Assembly: GCA_003013855.2 (NCBI GenBank)
Contig: ML058476.1
Span: forward strand, 390,011 to 454,010
Reading direction: 5' to 3'
DNA: 64,000 nucleotides
Source of the DNA: Liriodendron chinense
Taxonomy: Eukaryota; Streptophyta; Magnoliopsida; Magnoliales; Magnoliaceae
Shown: positions 33,163 to 45,300 of the stretch, one piece after another
Position numbering within the stretch: the first letter of the stretch is position 1
Layout: the number at the start of each line of letters is the position of its first letter
Position numbers and translations under genes: made by a program
The notes under the pieces: model-generated
Seen by the model: the letters and a program-made list of their open reading frames with translations, nothing else
What the model was told of the DNA's origin: nothing
Databases searched by the model: none

Positions 33163-36100
33163 TCATATTCTTCCAATCAACGGATCTGATGTGAGAATGC
33201 GACCACGTATCTCTGCAAATGTCTTCACATCTGATCCCCACAACCTGCAAGTCAGGTAGTCAAGTGCACATTCATAACAAAAACCACACCACCATCATCA
33301 AACAAAGTCATAATCTACCGAAGGCAACACAAAAGGCGCGATGCTGCTTTTCTTACAACATGTACATATCTATAACAGTTCAAAAAGCAATTGATGCTTC
33401 TTTTGTGAGTAGTTCTCTGAATTGTATGCTACGGAAGTTTAAAGCAAAGTATAAAAAAAAAAATAATAATAATAAAAGGAAGAAAAAGAAAAAAGAACAT
33501 GCGTTTTGATGAGGTAGCGAGTGCCTCGTTCGAAAGTTGCGGTAAAAACAATACAAGAAATACAAAGGAAAATTGACATTGTTTTTTATTTTCCTTTTAG
33601 AAAGGCATAGATTCATTTTATCTGTGAAACATTTAAATTATACAGATAGCTTTAAATATGGTATGGAAGGCTGTAATAGGAAAAAGAAGAAAAGATATGG
33701 AAGAACATTTACCTTCGATCAGATATAAGAATCAAGGGTTGTGATTATTTTTCTATGGAATAATTATTGATAAACAATCAAACGAAAGAAAATTTTCATC
33801 TTCTACCATCATGAGCAAAAGAAAAAAGAAAAAAAAGATGGATTTCTTCTTCTAAATGGATTTTTTTTTTTTTTTTGTTAATCCCAGTGTTCGCAGTATC
33901 GGTATCGCGTTATGTTTCGCACCCTTGGGATAAAGATACATATCGGGTATCGGTAGGGAAATATCGGTTGTATCGCGGAATGTATTGCACTTTTTGGGAA
34001 ACATGGCGAAACATGGGGAAATTGATTGGATTTTTCAATGAAACTTCAAGGATTGTTAAAATAGACCTTAATACATACATTTAAATCATCAAATGTAAAA
34101 ACGAAAGTCCACATAATGGAGTTCTTTTGTAAAAGGATCTTAAGCTATGCGCTGTCTGACTGAACTGATGCAACTATTGTTTAAATTGATTTCATAAGAT
34201 ATATAAATGTAAGAAGACCTTAATGAAAACAACCAATTTATTGATAAAGTGAAACAAGCAAGAGAGTTAAGAAATATACCTACAGATGGTGCAACTGGCT
34301 GAGTATCCTCCAAATGCAGTTTTGACTATCTTAGTTTAACGCAATGCAAGCTACCTTATATGGCCTAGATCTATATGAGGACTCAATAAAATCTAGAAAA
34401 TGCCTAACTGGACTCAACAAACTATAAACCCTACCCCTACGTTTTTTCTTTTTTTTTTTAAAATTTTAGGGAGGAGAAATAGAAGAAAATCGAACAAAAA
34501 ATCATTTTTTTTTCTACAAAATGGGGGACTCTTGTGCGTCTGACCAATATCGTTCAGGTATCAACGATATTTGGAGCCCATAGTACAAAAAATCACTGAT
34601 ATTTTACCGATATATCGTGCGATATCGATACATCGTACGATATTATCGATATCGCATGATATATCGTGCGATACACAAGAGTCAGTCATTTTTTTTGTTA
34701 TTACTGGCCCAATATTTATCAGCGATGACCGATATCGATAATATCGGCCGATATTATCGATACTGCAATCACTGGTTAATCCACGCGCACTCACACACCC
34801 CACACACGCCCGCACACTCACACCGCAATGGGTGCTCGAACCCATGACCTCATGTTGAAACTCATGTGAGTCTACCACTTCTAAATAGTATTGAAGCCTC
34901 AAAATGAAGAAGAAAACAAGATGAATTTTGCTTTTTTCTTCACGTTTTCACGAAAAAAGGACTGACAGCAAAACATCTTTCAATAGACAAGAGGCCCTTA
35001 TTCTTTTTTGCTACTATTTTTCAAGACCACGATAACTCCCTATTGAGTGGATTCCAATTAGGGCTGCAACTTGGGTTCATGTGAGCCAACTCAAGAATGG
35101 GTCAGGTTGTCAAGGTCCTCCAGTTGGGTTTTGGTTGAGCAAATCGGGTCAGGTTAGGTTCAGGTTGGGTCAAGTATAGAGGAATTCGGGTGGAGTTCAG
35201 GTTGGGCACCTCGGGTTGGAGTTTGGGTTGGGTCAGATTGCAGGTTGGGTCCTCTTGAGGTCGGGTTGGGCTCGGGTTGACCCTCAACCAAACTCAACCA
35301 GCCCAAGTTGCATCCCTAATTCCAATCCAATATTGGGCGACACAGGTATAACAAGGGTGTCCGATTTACAAAAAAAAAAAAAAGACTGCATTCTTCTTTT
35401 TTACTACTGTTTGAAGCTCTTTCCCCTCAGAGATAGGATGTATTTACAAATGTCAGACAAGGCAGCGAGACATGAGTCTTTCCCAGGAATAATTAAGAAA
35501 TATAGTTCCACAAAGACATAACATGTAACACAAAAATAAATACTCACCAGCAGTCAATCCCGACAGCATTTGCCCCCATCTTATCAGCCTTTTCATCATC
35601 CCCAACATGTACTGCTTTTTCTGCCACCACGCCAATTTGATCTATGGAATTTCCGAACATTTTCAGTTATAGCATAATTAGAAAAGATTTAAAGGGAATG
35701 TCAATGGACATTCTACAAAGAATTTATTGGAAAGCAATAACTTTTGGGAGGTTATAAAAAAAATTAGGTAACCTTGCTATTCTCTTTGTATCTCATACAA
35801 TGATCCTCTTCTTTTAATAAATCGTAGCCTTTCAAAAAAAAAAAAGAATAACAGCAATCCATCGTGAATAAATCATTTTTTGCAGGAAAATTCTGCATCT
35901 CTGGTACCCAAAAAGAAGCTGAATGCTCTAGGGAACTCCAAGCATATCACAAATTTTGGAAATAAAGATACATTGATCAAATGCAAAATACCTAGGGCGA
36001 GTTTGGTCGCGACCCAATTCACAAGAGAACATATACATATCTAAATACAAGTTTTAGGGTTAGCAGATATATCAAGTGCAAACAGTATATAGAAACATCT

Positions 36101-36346
36101 CTTTTCCATACCTAGAGCAGCTCTGAAGATTTCAGGGGCTGGCTTTTCATACCCGACCTCTGCTGAGATGATAATGGCATCAAACCTAAAAGAAACCATG
36201 AAGTAAAACCATCCCATAAAATAGAATTAAAAATCGTGGAGAGTAGACATGTTATGACAGAAGAAAGAACATGTGTGGACCTGATTCTGGAATGGACAAA
36301 CTGGCACTGAGAGACAGTCCCAGTGTATATGCACATCAGAATCTCC

Positions 36347-36382
<36 letters not shown>

Positions 36383-39300
36383 CTGGAGGAATTAACTGCA
36401 TTATTCATTTAGCTTGCTTTTTTTTTCTTTGGTTCTTCACACTATTTTTCTACTGTTTGTTGTTTTGGATCATTGAATAGGAAAAGAAACCAGCTTGCTT
36501 GAAGGATGTTATCTTGGACAATCTGCAACAATCTCCATATACTTTTTATGTGAATGGCATGTCACTTCATAGCTAAAGGATGTATGAGAAGCCAACGGAT
36601 CACAACTCATGCATCCATCACTGACCATCGTTCGTTAAAGATTAAAAATTATGATTAGTTCAACAAAACTGTTTCGGTGAAAATGAAATTATACAAGTAC
36701 CTATCTCTAAAACTTTCCATGTGCAGGACGGTTGCAATAAAGCTTGCAAGGAGAAAAGCTAGAAATACTAGCAGACCAAATAAGCTTGGAAAAGAAAAAT
36801 AAGAAGTAATCATAATAAAATGTATGAATAAGAAACATGGAACACAATTTCAGCACTTACAGATCAGCAACATTGAGGTCCTTCAATAACTTCTGCAAGC
36901 GTGTATCAAAATTGGAGACAACGGCCAATTTAACTGTACTGGAAAATTTAATCGAATGAAAACCAGGGCTTTCTAGGCGCACACACAGTTGCAAAAAAGC
37001 TCAGGCACATCCCACATACGCGTTAGAATGGCATGTAGGTGTGAGATCCAATCCATCCATCAGGTTGGTCCGACCTTGCAATTTTTTTTTTCCAAGAAAT
37101 AGATCTACTACAACCAGCTTGAGGGCCCTAATACTGGAAATGGATGAGTTACAAAATCTTGAGCCAAGTTTTTCAGAGGCATTCATTTGTTTTGCAAACT
37201 GTGGCCCATGTGACCAGTGGATTGACCTGATTCTTGGCCTCGAGCATCAATATACTGGTGCCATCCTGGTGGATGGATTAGATGTTGTACCTATCATACC
37301 ATGCTGGCGCACGTGTGGCATGTACATGAGCCTTATTGCAGATGTGTGGGCTTAGCAAAGCTCTGAAAACCATTCACACATCAGGACTCTCTACAATGAC
37401 AATCATCAGTACAGAAAAAGACAAAAAAAAAAAAAAAAAAAAAAAAAAACTTGGTAAATATAACCTCCAGCATCTTTGAGATGGCATATAGTTTCATAAG
37501 CTCCACTGGGAAGACTCCACGCATTACCATTTCCAAAGTGCTTCAAGAAGAAAGCATCAAAACCAGTCACAAACATTTTACCTAGGCCTGCCTAGTCCAT
37601 GAAATTAAAACAACATCGCAGCTTCATGAAATCATCCACAACACAGCACCGTCAGTTTTGTGCATGTAAGATGCAGTATGAAACATGCACCGTTGGTTTG
37701 TTCTGTGACTACAAGATCCCATCAAATCGATAAATATTATTGAAACCAATAAAAGATGAGGGGCAAAGGAACACTTTGGGATTGCATGGGATGCAATAAC
37801 AAATGAAAATGGAATTGATGCCTAAATTGAGACTGGCACATAACATTTCCTTTTAACATTGAGGAACAACGTGTGCAAACAGCCGAGGGTTGCCACAACT
37901 TTACCTCGTATACTTCCTCAAAATAGTCACTATTTTCAGAACCAGTAGCTTCAGAAACAACCAGTCTCCAAAATGCCCGCCCATCTCCCTGCGACAAGCC
38001 AACAACTAAATAAATAAATAGATAAATAAATAGAGTTTCCACTGACGAAAGTAGTAGAAAGTGAATGCCCTTGTATGATTTTTATCTTGAAAATTGGGAA
38101 AAATGCCTCAAGGATGGGAATTTGGGTGCCCTTAAATGAATTTTTATCTTAAAAAGTGGGCAAAATGCCTCGAAGACGCCATTTAGGTGGCTTTTTCCTT
38201 TGTTTTTAGCTTGAACAGTGGGTAAAATGCCTAAAGATTGGCATTTAGGTGACCTTACATGATTTTTTTTTTTTTTTTTTATTTGAAACGGTGGGCAAGA
38301 TACCTTTAAGATGGGCATTTAAGTGCACTAAGCAGGCAAAATGGCTCAAGGAAAGGCATTTAGGCGCCCATGCTTGGATTGTTATCTTGAAAAGTGGGCA
38401 AAATGTCTTTGAGGATTAGCATTTAGGTGTCATTACATTGAATTTTGGCTTGAAAAGTGAGCCAAATGCCTAAAAGATAGGCATTTAGGTGCAGTTACAT
38501 AAATGTTTATATCAAAAAGTGGCCAAAATGCCTCAAGCATAGGCATTACCATGATTTCTAGCTTGAAAAGTGAGCAAAATGCCTCAAGAATAGTCATCAA
38601 GGTGCCTTTACATGGATTTCATTTAAAAGTGAGCAAAATGCCTCAACAATAGTCATCAAGGTGCCTTTACATGGATTTCATTTAAAAGTGGGCAAAATGC
38701 CTCAGGGATGGACATTGAGGTGCACTCAGTGTTTGCATTATCTCCGATATTATCGAAATATCCCTGATATTATCTCTATTTCTAGCTCAGCGACACCGAT
38801 AACACCGGTAGCGATACCGATAACACTGATAGAATAAAAATTCTTGATATTGGTGATGTATCACTAAATATTGCCAATGTATCGATATCGTCAATATTTT
38901 CAATTGCGTAAATCCCAAGCATCATTTGTATTGTCAATACATTGATCTCGTCGGTGTATCGCCAATATTTTTTATTGTATAAATTCCAAGTGTTGCTTGT
39001 ATCGTCGATGTATCTGCAATATTTCAATAATATCACCAATGTATTGATATGCCAAAATTTTATATATTTAAAAAATTCCCATTTCATATTTTTTATGGGT
39101 GCATGGTTGTATGCAACGTTCAATTTGTTGACGATAACATTGATAATATCACAATATTATCAATATCACAACATGGCAATAACAAGACCACAATCTTTAA
39201 TTTCTTTTTCAGTTGTTAACGATTTGTTTAGAAATTTCATGTGTTGCCGATATTCTGAAATATCAATGGATGTTTGGATGGAAGTTCATATTTTTTATCG

Positions 39301-42300
39301 ATGAGATGATTGGACTAACTTCTTACAGAAACACATGCTTTTAGGCCCCCATTAAATAGAAACCTATTATGTATGCATTCTTTATGCAATTTTTTTATTC
39401 CAAAATATGCAACTATGTGTATTTTATCTACTCCTGAGGTTTCATTGAAAAATTCCACTGTTTTTCCCATTTTCCATGCATTTCCGGTTATCAGCGATAT
39501 CGATATTGTTTCTATATCCCCGGCTAGCGAAACTTGTAGCGATACCGAAACTTCGAACACTGGGTGCACTTACCTGGATTTTTACTTTAAAAAGGGGGGC
39601 ACAATGCCTCAATGATAGGCATTTTGGTGGCTTCACCTTTTTTTTTTTTATCTTGAAAAATGTACTAAATGCCTCAAGGATAGGTGTTTTTCTGTGCCCT
39701 TACGTGGATTTTTAAATTAAAAAGTTGGCAAAATGGATTTTTAAATTGAAAAGTGCCATTACATTTAGTTTTAGCTTTAAGATCAGGAAAATGCCTCTTG
39801 GATAGGCATTTAGGTGCATTTACTCAGATTTTTACCTTGAAAGCAGGAAACTGCCACAAGGGTACAAATTTACGTGCCAACATATTGATTTTTAGCCTGA
39901 ATCAAGGAAATGCATTTAGGTTCTCTTACATGGATTTTTATCTTGAAAAGGTGGGAAATTTCATCAAGGATGGGCACTTAGGTGCCCTTACATAAATTTT
40001 TAACTTGAAAAGAGAGCACAATGCCTCAAGAATAGCCATTTAGATGCCCTTATTTGAATTTTTAATGTCAAAAGTGGCCAAAATGCCTTAAGGATAGGAA
40101 TTAGGTGGCTTTACCATGATTTTTTTAGCTTGTAAATTAGGCAAAAACCACAAGATAGGCATTTAGCGACCTTAATCAAATTTTTAATTTGAAAAGTGCA
40201 AAATGACTTAAGGATGGGCATTTAGGTGCACTTACATGCATTTTTAGCTTTAAAAACAGGCAGAATGAATCTAGGATAGTCATTTAGGCACCCTTACTTG
40301 GATTTTTAGCTTGAGGAATGGAAAAAAGCCTTAAGGATAGGCATTTAGGTGCTATTACCTCAATTTTTAGCTTGAAAAGTGGGGGAAATGCCTCAAGGAT
40401 GGGCGTTTAGGAGCCCGTTACATGAATTTTTTTCTCTTTAAAAGTGGGAAAATGCTTCAAGAATAGGCATTTACATGATCTTACTTGGATTTTTAGCTTC
40501 AAAAGGAAGCAAAATGCCTCAAGGATGGGCATTTAGGCGCCCTCACTCGGATTTTGAGCTTGAAAAGTGTGGCGAATTCCTCAACAATAAGCATTTAGGT
40601 TCCATTTAATTGATTTTTAGCTTAACTCAAAGAAAGACATTTAAGTGCCCTTACTCAGATTTTTATTTTGGAAAGACGGCAAAATGCCTCATGGATAGGC
40701 ATTTAGGTGGCTCTATCTTAATTTTTAGCTTGAAAAGTGGGCAAAATGAAGAGAAGCAGCCGCTCTTGTTCAAGTGATCAGACTAGTTGTTAGTCGTAAT
40801 CTTTTTCCTCTAATCATTGAAGGGGACTCAAGTAATGAGATTAGATGGATCAAATATGATTGTTTCATAGGCATTGCTAATCTTAGAGGAAGCTTCGGAT
40901 ATATGATCTCCCATGTCAATGTCTCACACCCATGTTCTCCCATGTACTAATTAGGGGCAGGCAGATTAACCAAGGAGGGTGTTAATAGGGATCAATTGTT
41001 GGTTTTAGTTAGGTAGGAGATAGTGGTCGTCTTGGTTCCAGTTGTCTTGTTTTGCACATCTTTTTTGGGTTTCTGTGTTATATCTGATTCACTGATAGCA
41101 TTATGCTGCTGTCGCAATTTTTCTCTCTTCCTCTTTTTTCCCCTTAATAAAGTTTGATGTTCTTAAAAAAATACCAAGGACCACCTAGCCAATAAAAAAT
41201 ACATAATGTTGCTGGAGGGTTTTTTTTTTTTTTTTTTCTTTCCTTTAAGGGTAACATTGGCTGGGTTACTGGTCGTGAATAATGAAGCTTAGAAAATTAA
41301 GGACATGGAATCAAACTGATCCAATTCTAAACTATCCAATTCTAATCATTCATCAAAAGGTCAAAAGTAAGCTTTTTCATCCATCTCAGATGAATGGCAT
41401 TTCATATTGTTGATAGGAGAGAGAAGAGAAGCAACAGAGACAACAGACCTGGTAACGAAGCTTTTCAGGCCAAGGGGCTGCAAAAGCTCTTCTAAATCCT
41501 TGTTTTATCTCACTGCTAGTTGCCTTCAACCCTGTTTAGAGTGAAAAAAACAGAAACAACATAATGTGGTTAAGTTAGATACATACAACTAGATTCCTAT
41601 TTACACTACTAGATTCCGTACTTAGAGGGCAATCCAAGTTCCATATATGAAGTTCAATAAAACTTATTCACCGTAACATTGTATGAATTTTGACGGGCAT
41701 AAAATGGAAGAATCCACTGTGTTAAGAACAACTCGCTCTTGGAATCAAATATTGGATGAAACTGGGTTGACTCAATTTTGGTCTTGAAACAGCTGAGTTG
41801 GTTTTGCCCAACTCGCATGTTTTGGTTAGTGTCAGCCTCATTTGGGTTTTGAATCATCCAAGGACTGCAACCGAGATTTGAATCCCATATAATCTTTCTA
41901 CAGAAAATGTGCGGCATGCTGGCAACAAATGATATAAATGAAAAATAAAAAAGTCAAACAAAACATGACTTTAAATAAGTTATGGGAGCAAAGAATGGAA
42001 TAATAAAATAAAAGGTCATTAGGAAGCAAACATATATCGAAGTCGGACAAAATAATGGTTGGTCTGACTCAGACGCAAACACAAAGGATGCATTCAATGC
42101 AATATCAAATTGAATTCAATTACTAATCTAAAGAAACAGAATATCCAAATTGAAATTTCCTCCCTTAGAAAGCAGCCTTCTGGTTGCAATTACATTACTT
42201 CAAGTTGGAGTTGAAAGAAGCATAATCGTAATTTTCCTCTTTTTTTCCTTTCTGGCGGGAACCCTCCACCTATAATTTTATTGATATGGGAAAAATCACA

Positions 42301-45300
42301 AGGGAGGGACATATGGCCAAACCCCTTAGGGCAACGACCTATGCATCATCTCAAACAAATTGAAGGCCCACCAGCCTCATCCATAAAGCATTGATTGTGA
42401 GCATCCATGGGAATGCTTTGCAGGAAAGAATGATTTGAGTGCGTCACATGCAAAATTGGCTGCTGCTGCTACCTTGTTGGCTTATGTATAAATATGAAAG
42501 TTTTTGGCATCAAGAGGATGAAGCAGATATTGAGATTTTGACCAAGCATACCAGATACCCATGGAAAGCAAGTTAGAGTCTTTACAGATCGACCATTGCC
42601 TTTGAATTACATTGGACAATTATGATACGAATACCATGATCTTTACACAATTGAAGACCATCCTGCAGAACTTGCACCTAAGCAAAAGAGAAACCACAAG
42701 CCCCTCCCCCCCCCCCCCCCCCCCCCAAAAAAAGGACTATTCCACCTCCGCCCACTAAACCTAGGTTGCCCCGAGAAGCTCCACCCACATTCAGTTTCAA
42801 ATACCCAGCAGGTGGATGGTGCCATTTAACCACAAGAATTTTCTTCTACACAGTCAACATAATAAGAGATCAGATCCATATTATAATATTGCAGACATGA
42901 GATTATTGGGGCTTTTGCATCCTCAAAAATCTTCTTTTGTTTCTCTCCACCGAGATTTCCCATGTTATGAAAATGGGGATAACTGGAACGACCCAACCAT
43001 ATCACGACATTGTAGAACCCCTTTGCTGATATCAGTTATAAAAGGCACCTTGCTTTGCAAATGGTACATTGAACATCACAGTGAAGTGGCCCCATAGGTT
43101 AATGGCCAAAGCACCATTACAGAATGGTGGTCCATTGTTTCCGGCCTCGGCTGGGCACAACAATTACATTTACAAGGTAGAGAAATATCAATTCCATGAA
43201 CAGCGGCATTGACCGGAACTTTTCCTTGTAAGCATTTCCATAGAAGAATTGATAACTTCATTGGAATCTCCTTTGGCCAAACGTTGCACAGAATGAACTG
43301 GTGTTGCAGTCAAGATCTATGGGAATTCCAAGCTGAATGAACTGAAAAAATACCTGATGCTTTCAATGTACAAATTAGTTTGTCATGGCTATTTGATAAA
43401 AAGATGTTCTTGGACTTGATAAGAAGCTTATAATCTCTTTGAAAATGAGTAGATAGGAATTCCTCATTCCAAGCACCCTCCGGTGAGAGCACATCCTTTA
43501 TACAGATGTCATTGTCTATTTGATTGTCTTTAATTGCTGCTACTTGATCAAGGGGCTGATTAAGGAGCCAGGAATCTTTCCAAGAAGATATGTTTCCGGA
43601 GCCAATGAGCCAAATATAAACATTGAGGAAAATATCTTTCAGCTAAAGGAAGCATCGCCATAGATTGGAAGAATCATTTCCCACCCATGACTTCACACAG
43701 AGTGTTTTTGCATGTATCAGCTTTTCATGTAATTTTCCCAGAAACTGGTATTATCTTCCAATCTACAAAGCATTTTCAATTTGAAGCTTTATCTACCTCC
43801 CACAATCGCTGGATATGTAGACCGTAACAGCAGTAACAGCCTCTTCAAAAAAAAAACCTGTATCAGCCCCTAACGGCAGTTACGGATCACTTTTTTCCAT
43901 AATGGCCATTACAGCCCTGTAACACAAAATGGTTCCCATTGTTACCTTACATAATGGCCATTACGTAACTCTTTTTGAATACGTTGCCTCTCACTGATTT
44001 CCGAGAACCATTAAGGAATATAATTATGCCATCTGCGAACAAAAGGTGAGTGATAGGATTGCTACCATTGCAGAATTTATAGTAGTTGCTACCCCCTTTA
44101 GAGAACAGCTGTTTTAATCCCCTACTTAGAAGTTAGGACTACTTTTGCAATTATTTTTATTTTTAATTTTATTTTTTGAAGGATACTTCTTTTGCAATTA
44201 TAAATATAGTTGGGGAGAGAGGGTCACCTTGATGAAGGACTTTTTCAGATTTGAAGAAACCGCGAGGCTCTCCAGGTAGCACCATTGAGAACCAACAGAA
44301 ATAAGATTGGCAATCAACTTAATCCAACCTCATTAAAAACCAAATCTCAAAAGAACCTCCTGCAAAAATTGCCAATCTAAATGGTCATAAGCTTTACCCA
44401 TATCCAACTTTAGTATTATATTCGATCTGTGAACTTTCATATTCAAGCTCATTAACCATGTCTTGCACATGATCTGCATTTTCTTTAATGCTTCTACCTT
44501 GCGCAAAAGCCCCTTACTCCATCAATATGATTTTAGGAAGAATTCTTCCCCACCTCAAAGTGACAACCTTAGAAACTATTTTACAAATGAAGTAACAGAG
44601 ACTGATGGGCCGAAACTGACCAAAGCGGTCACATCTTCTTTTCTTTTCTTTTCTTTTTCTTTTTTAAACTGAAGCTTCCCAAAGCGCTCAGCATCATGAT
44701 GATGACGGTGATGAGCACTTTGGGAAGCTTCTGTTAAAAAAAAAAAAAAAAAGAAGAAGGAAAGAAAGAAAGAAAAGATGTGAGTGCTTTGGGAAGCTTA
44801 GACCCTGAGAAGAATTCCTAACTGCTAAGTGCACATCCCTTTTCAACAATTGGCCACCATTTATAGAAAAAAAAAATCCAGTAAAGCCATCCAGACCCAG
44901 TGCACTGTCTTGAGGAATACTAAGGACCACCTCTTCAATTTCCACTTCTTCTAGAGGTAGGAGCAATTGGTTATCGCCACCATTGATAGCTGGTTGAATT
45001 CACTGAAAGAGATCATCACCAGCCAGTCAAGAGCTCGAATCCTGGAGTAGTAGATTAGTAAAGAATCTGATCACCTTCTAATTGACCTCCTCACTATTAT
45101 CTATTCATTCTCCATTGGATTTCTTGATTCTTTACGTTCTCTTCAAATTGATTACTTCTTCATTGTGAATAGTTGAAAAGATCACTAATTTTTGCCATCT
45201 CACTGATTAAATTGAATGTTCATAATTCAATTCAATTATGCATCCAAACACAGCCGAAATCTGAATGGATGCAACTGACTGACATTTATAAATACAAACT

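Noticed and set aside
38050..40745. Regularly spaced repeats resembling a CRISPR array
   Set aside because: The units are contiguous, diverged tandem copies with no distinct spacers, inside a plant intron: a minisatellite.
25551..42726. Poly-C runs at 25551, 36349 and 42707 as functional G-quadruplex sites
   Set aside because: Homopolymers of this length are prone to sequencing and assembly error. Nothing around them suggests a function.
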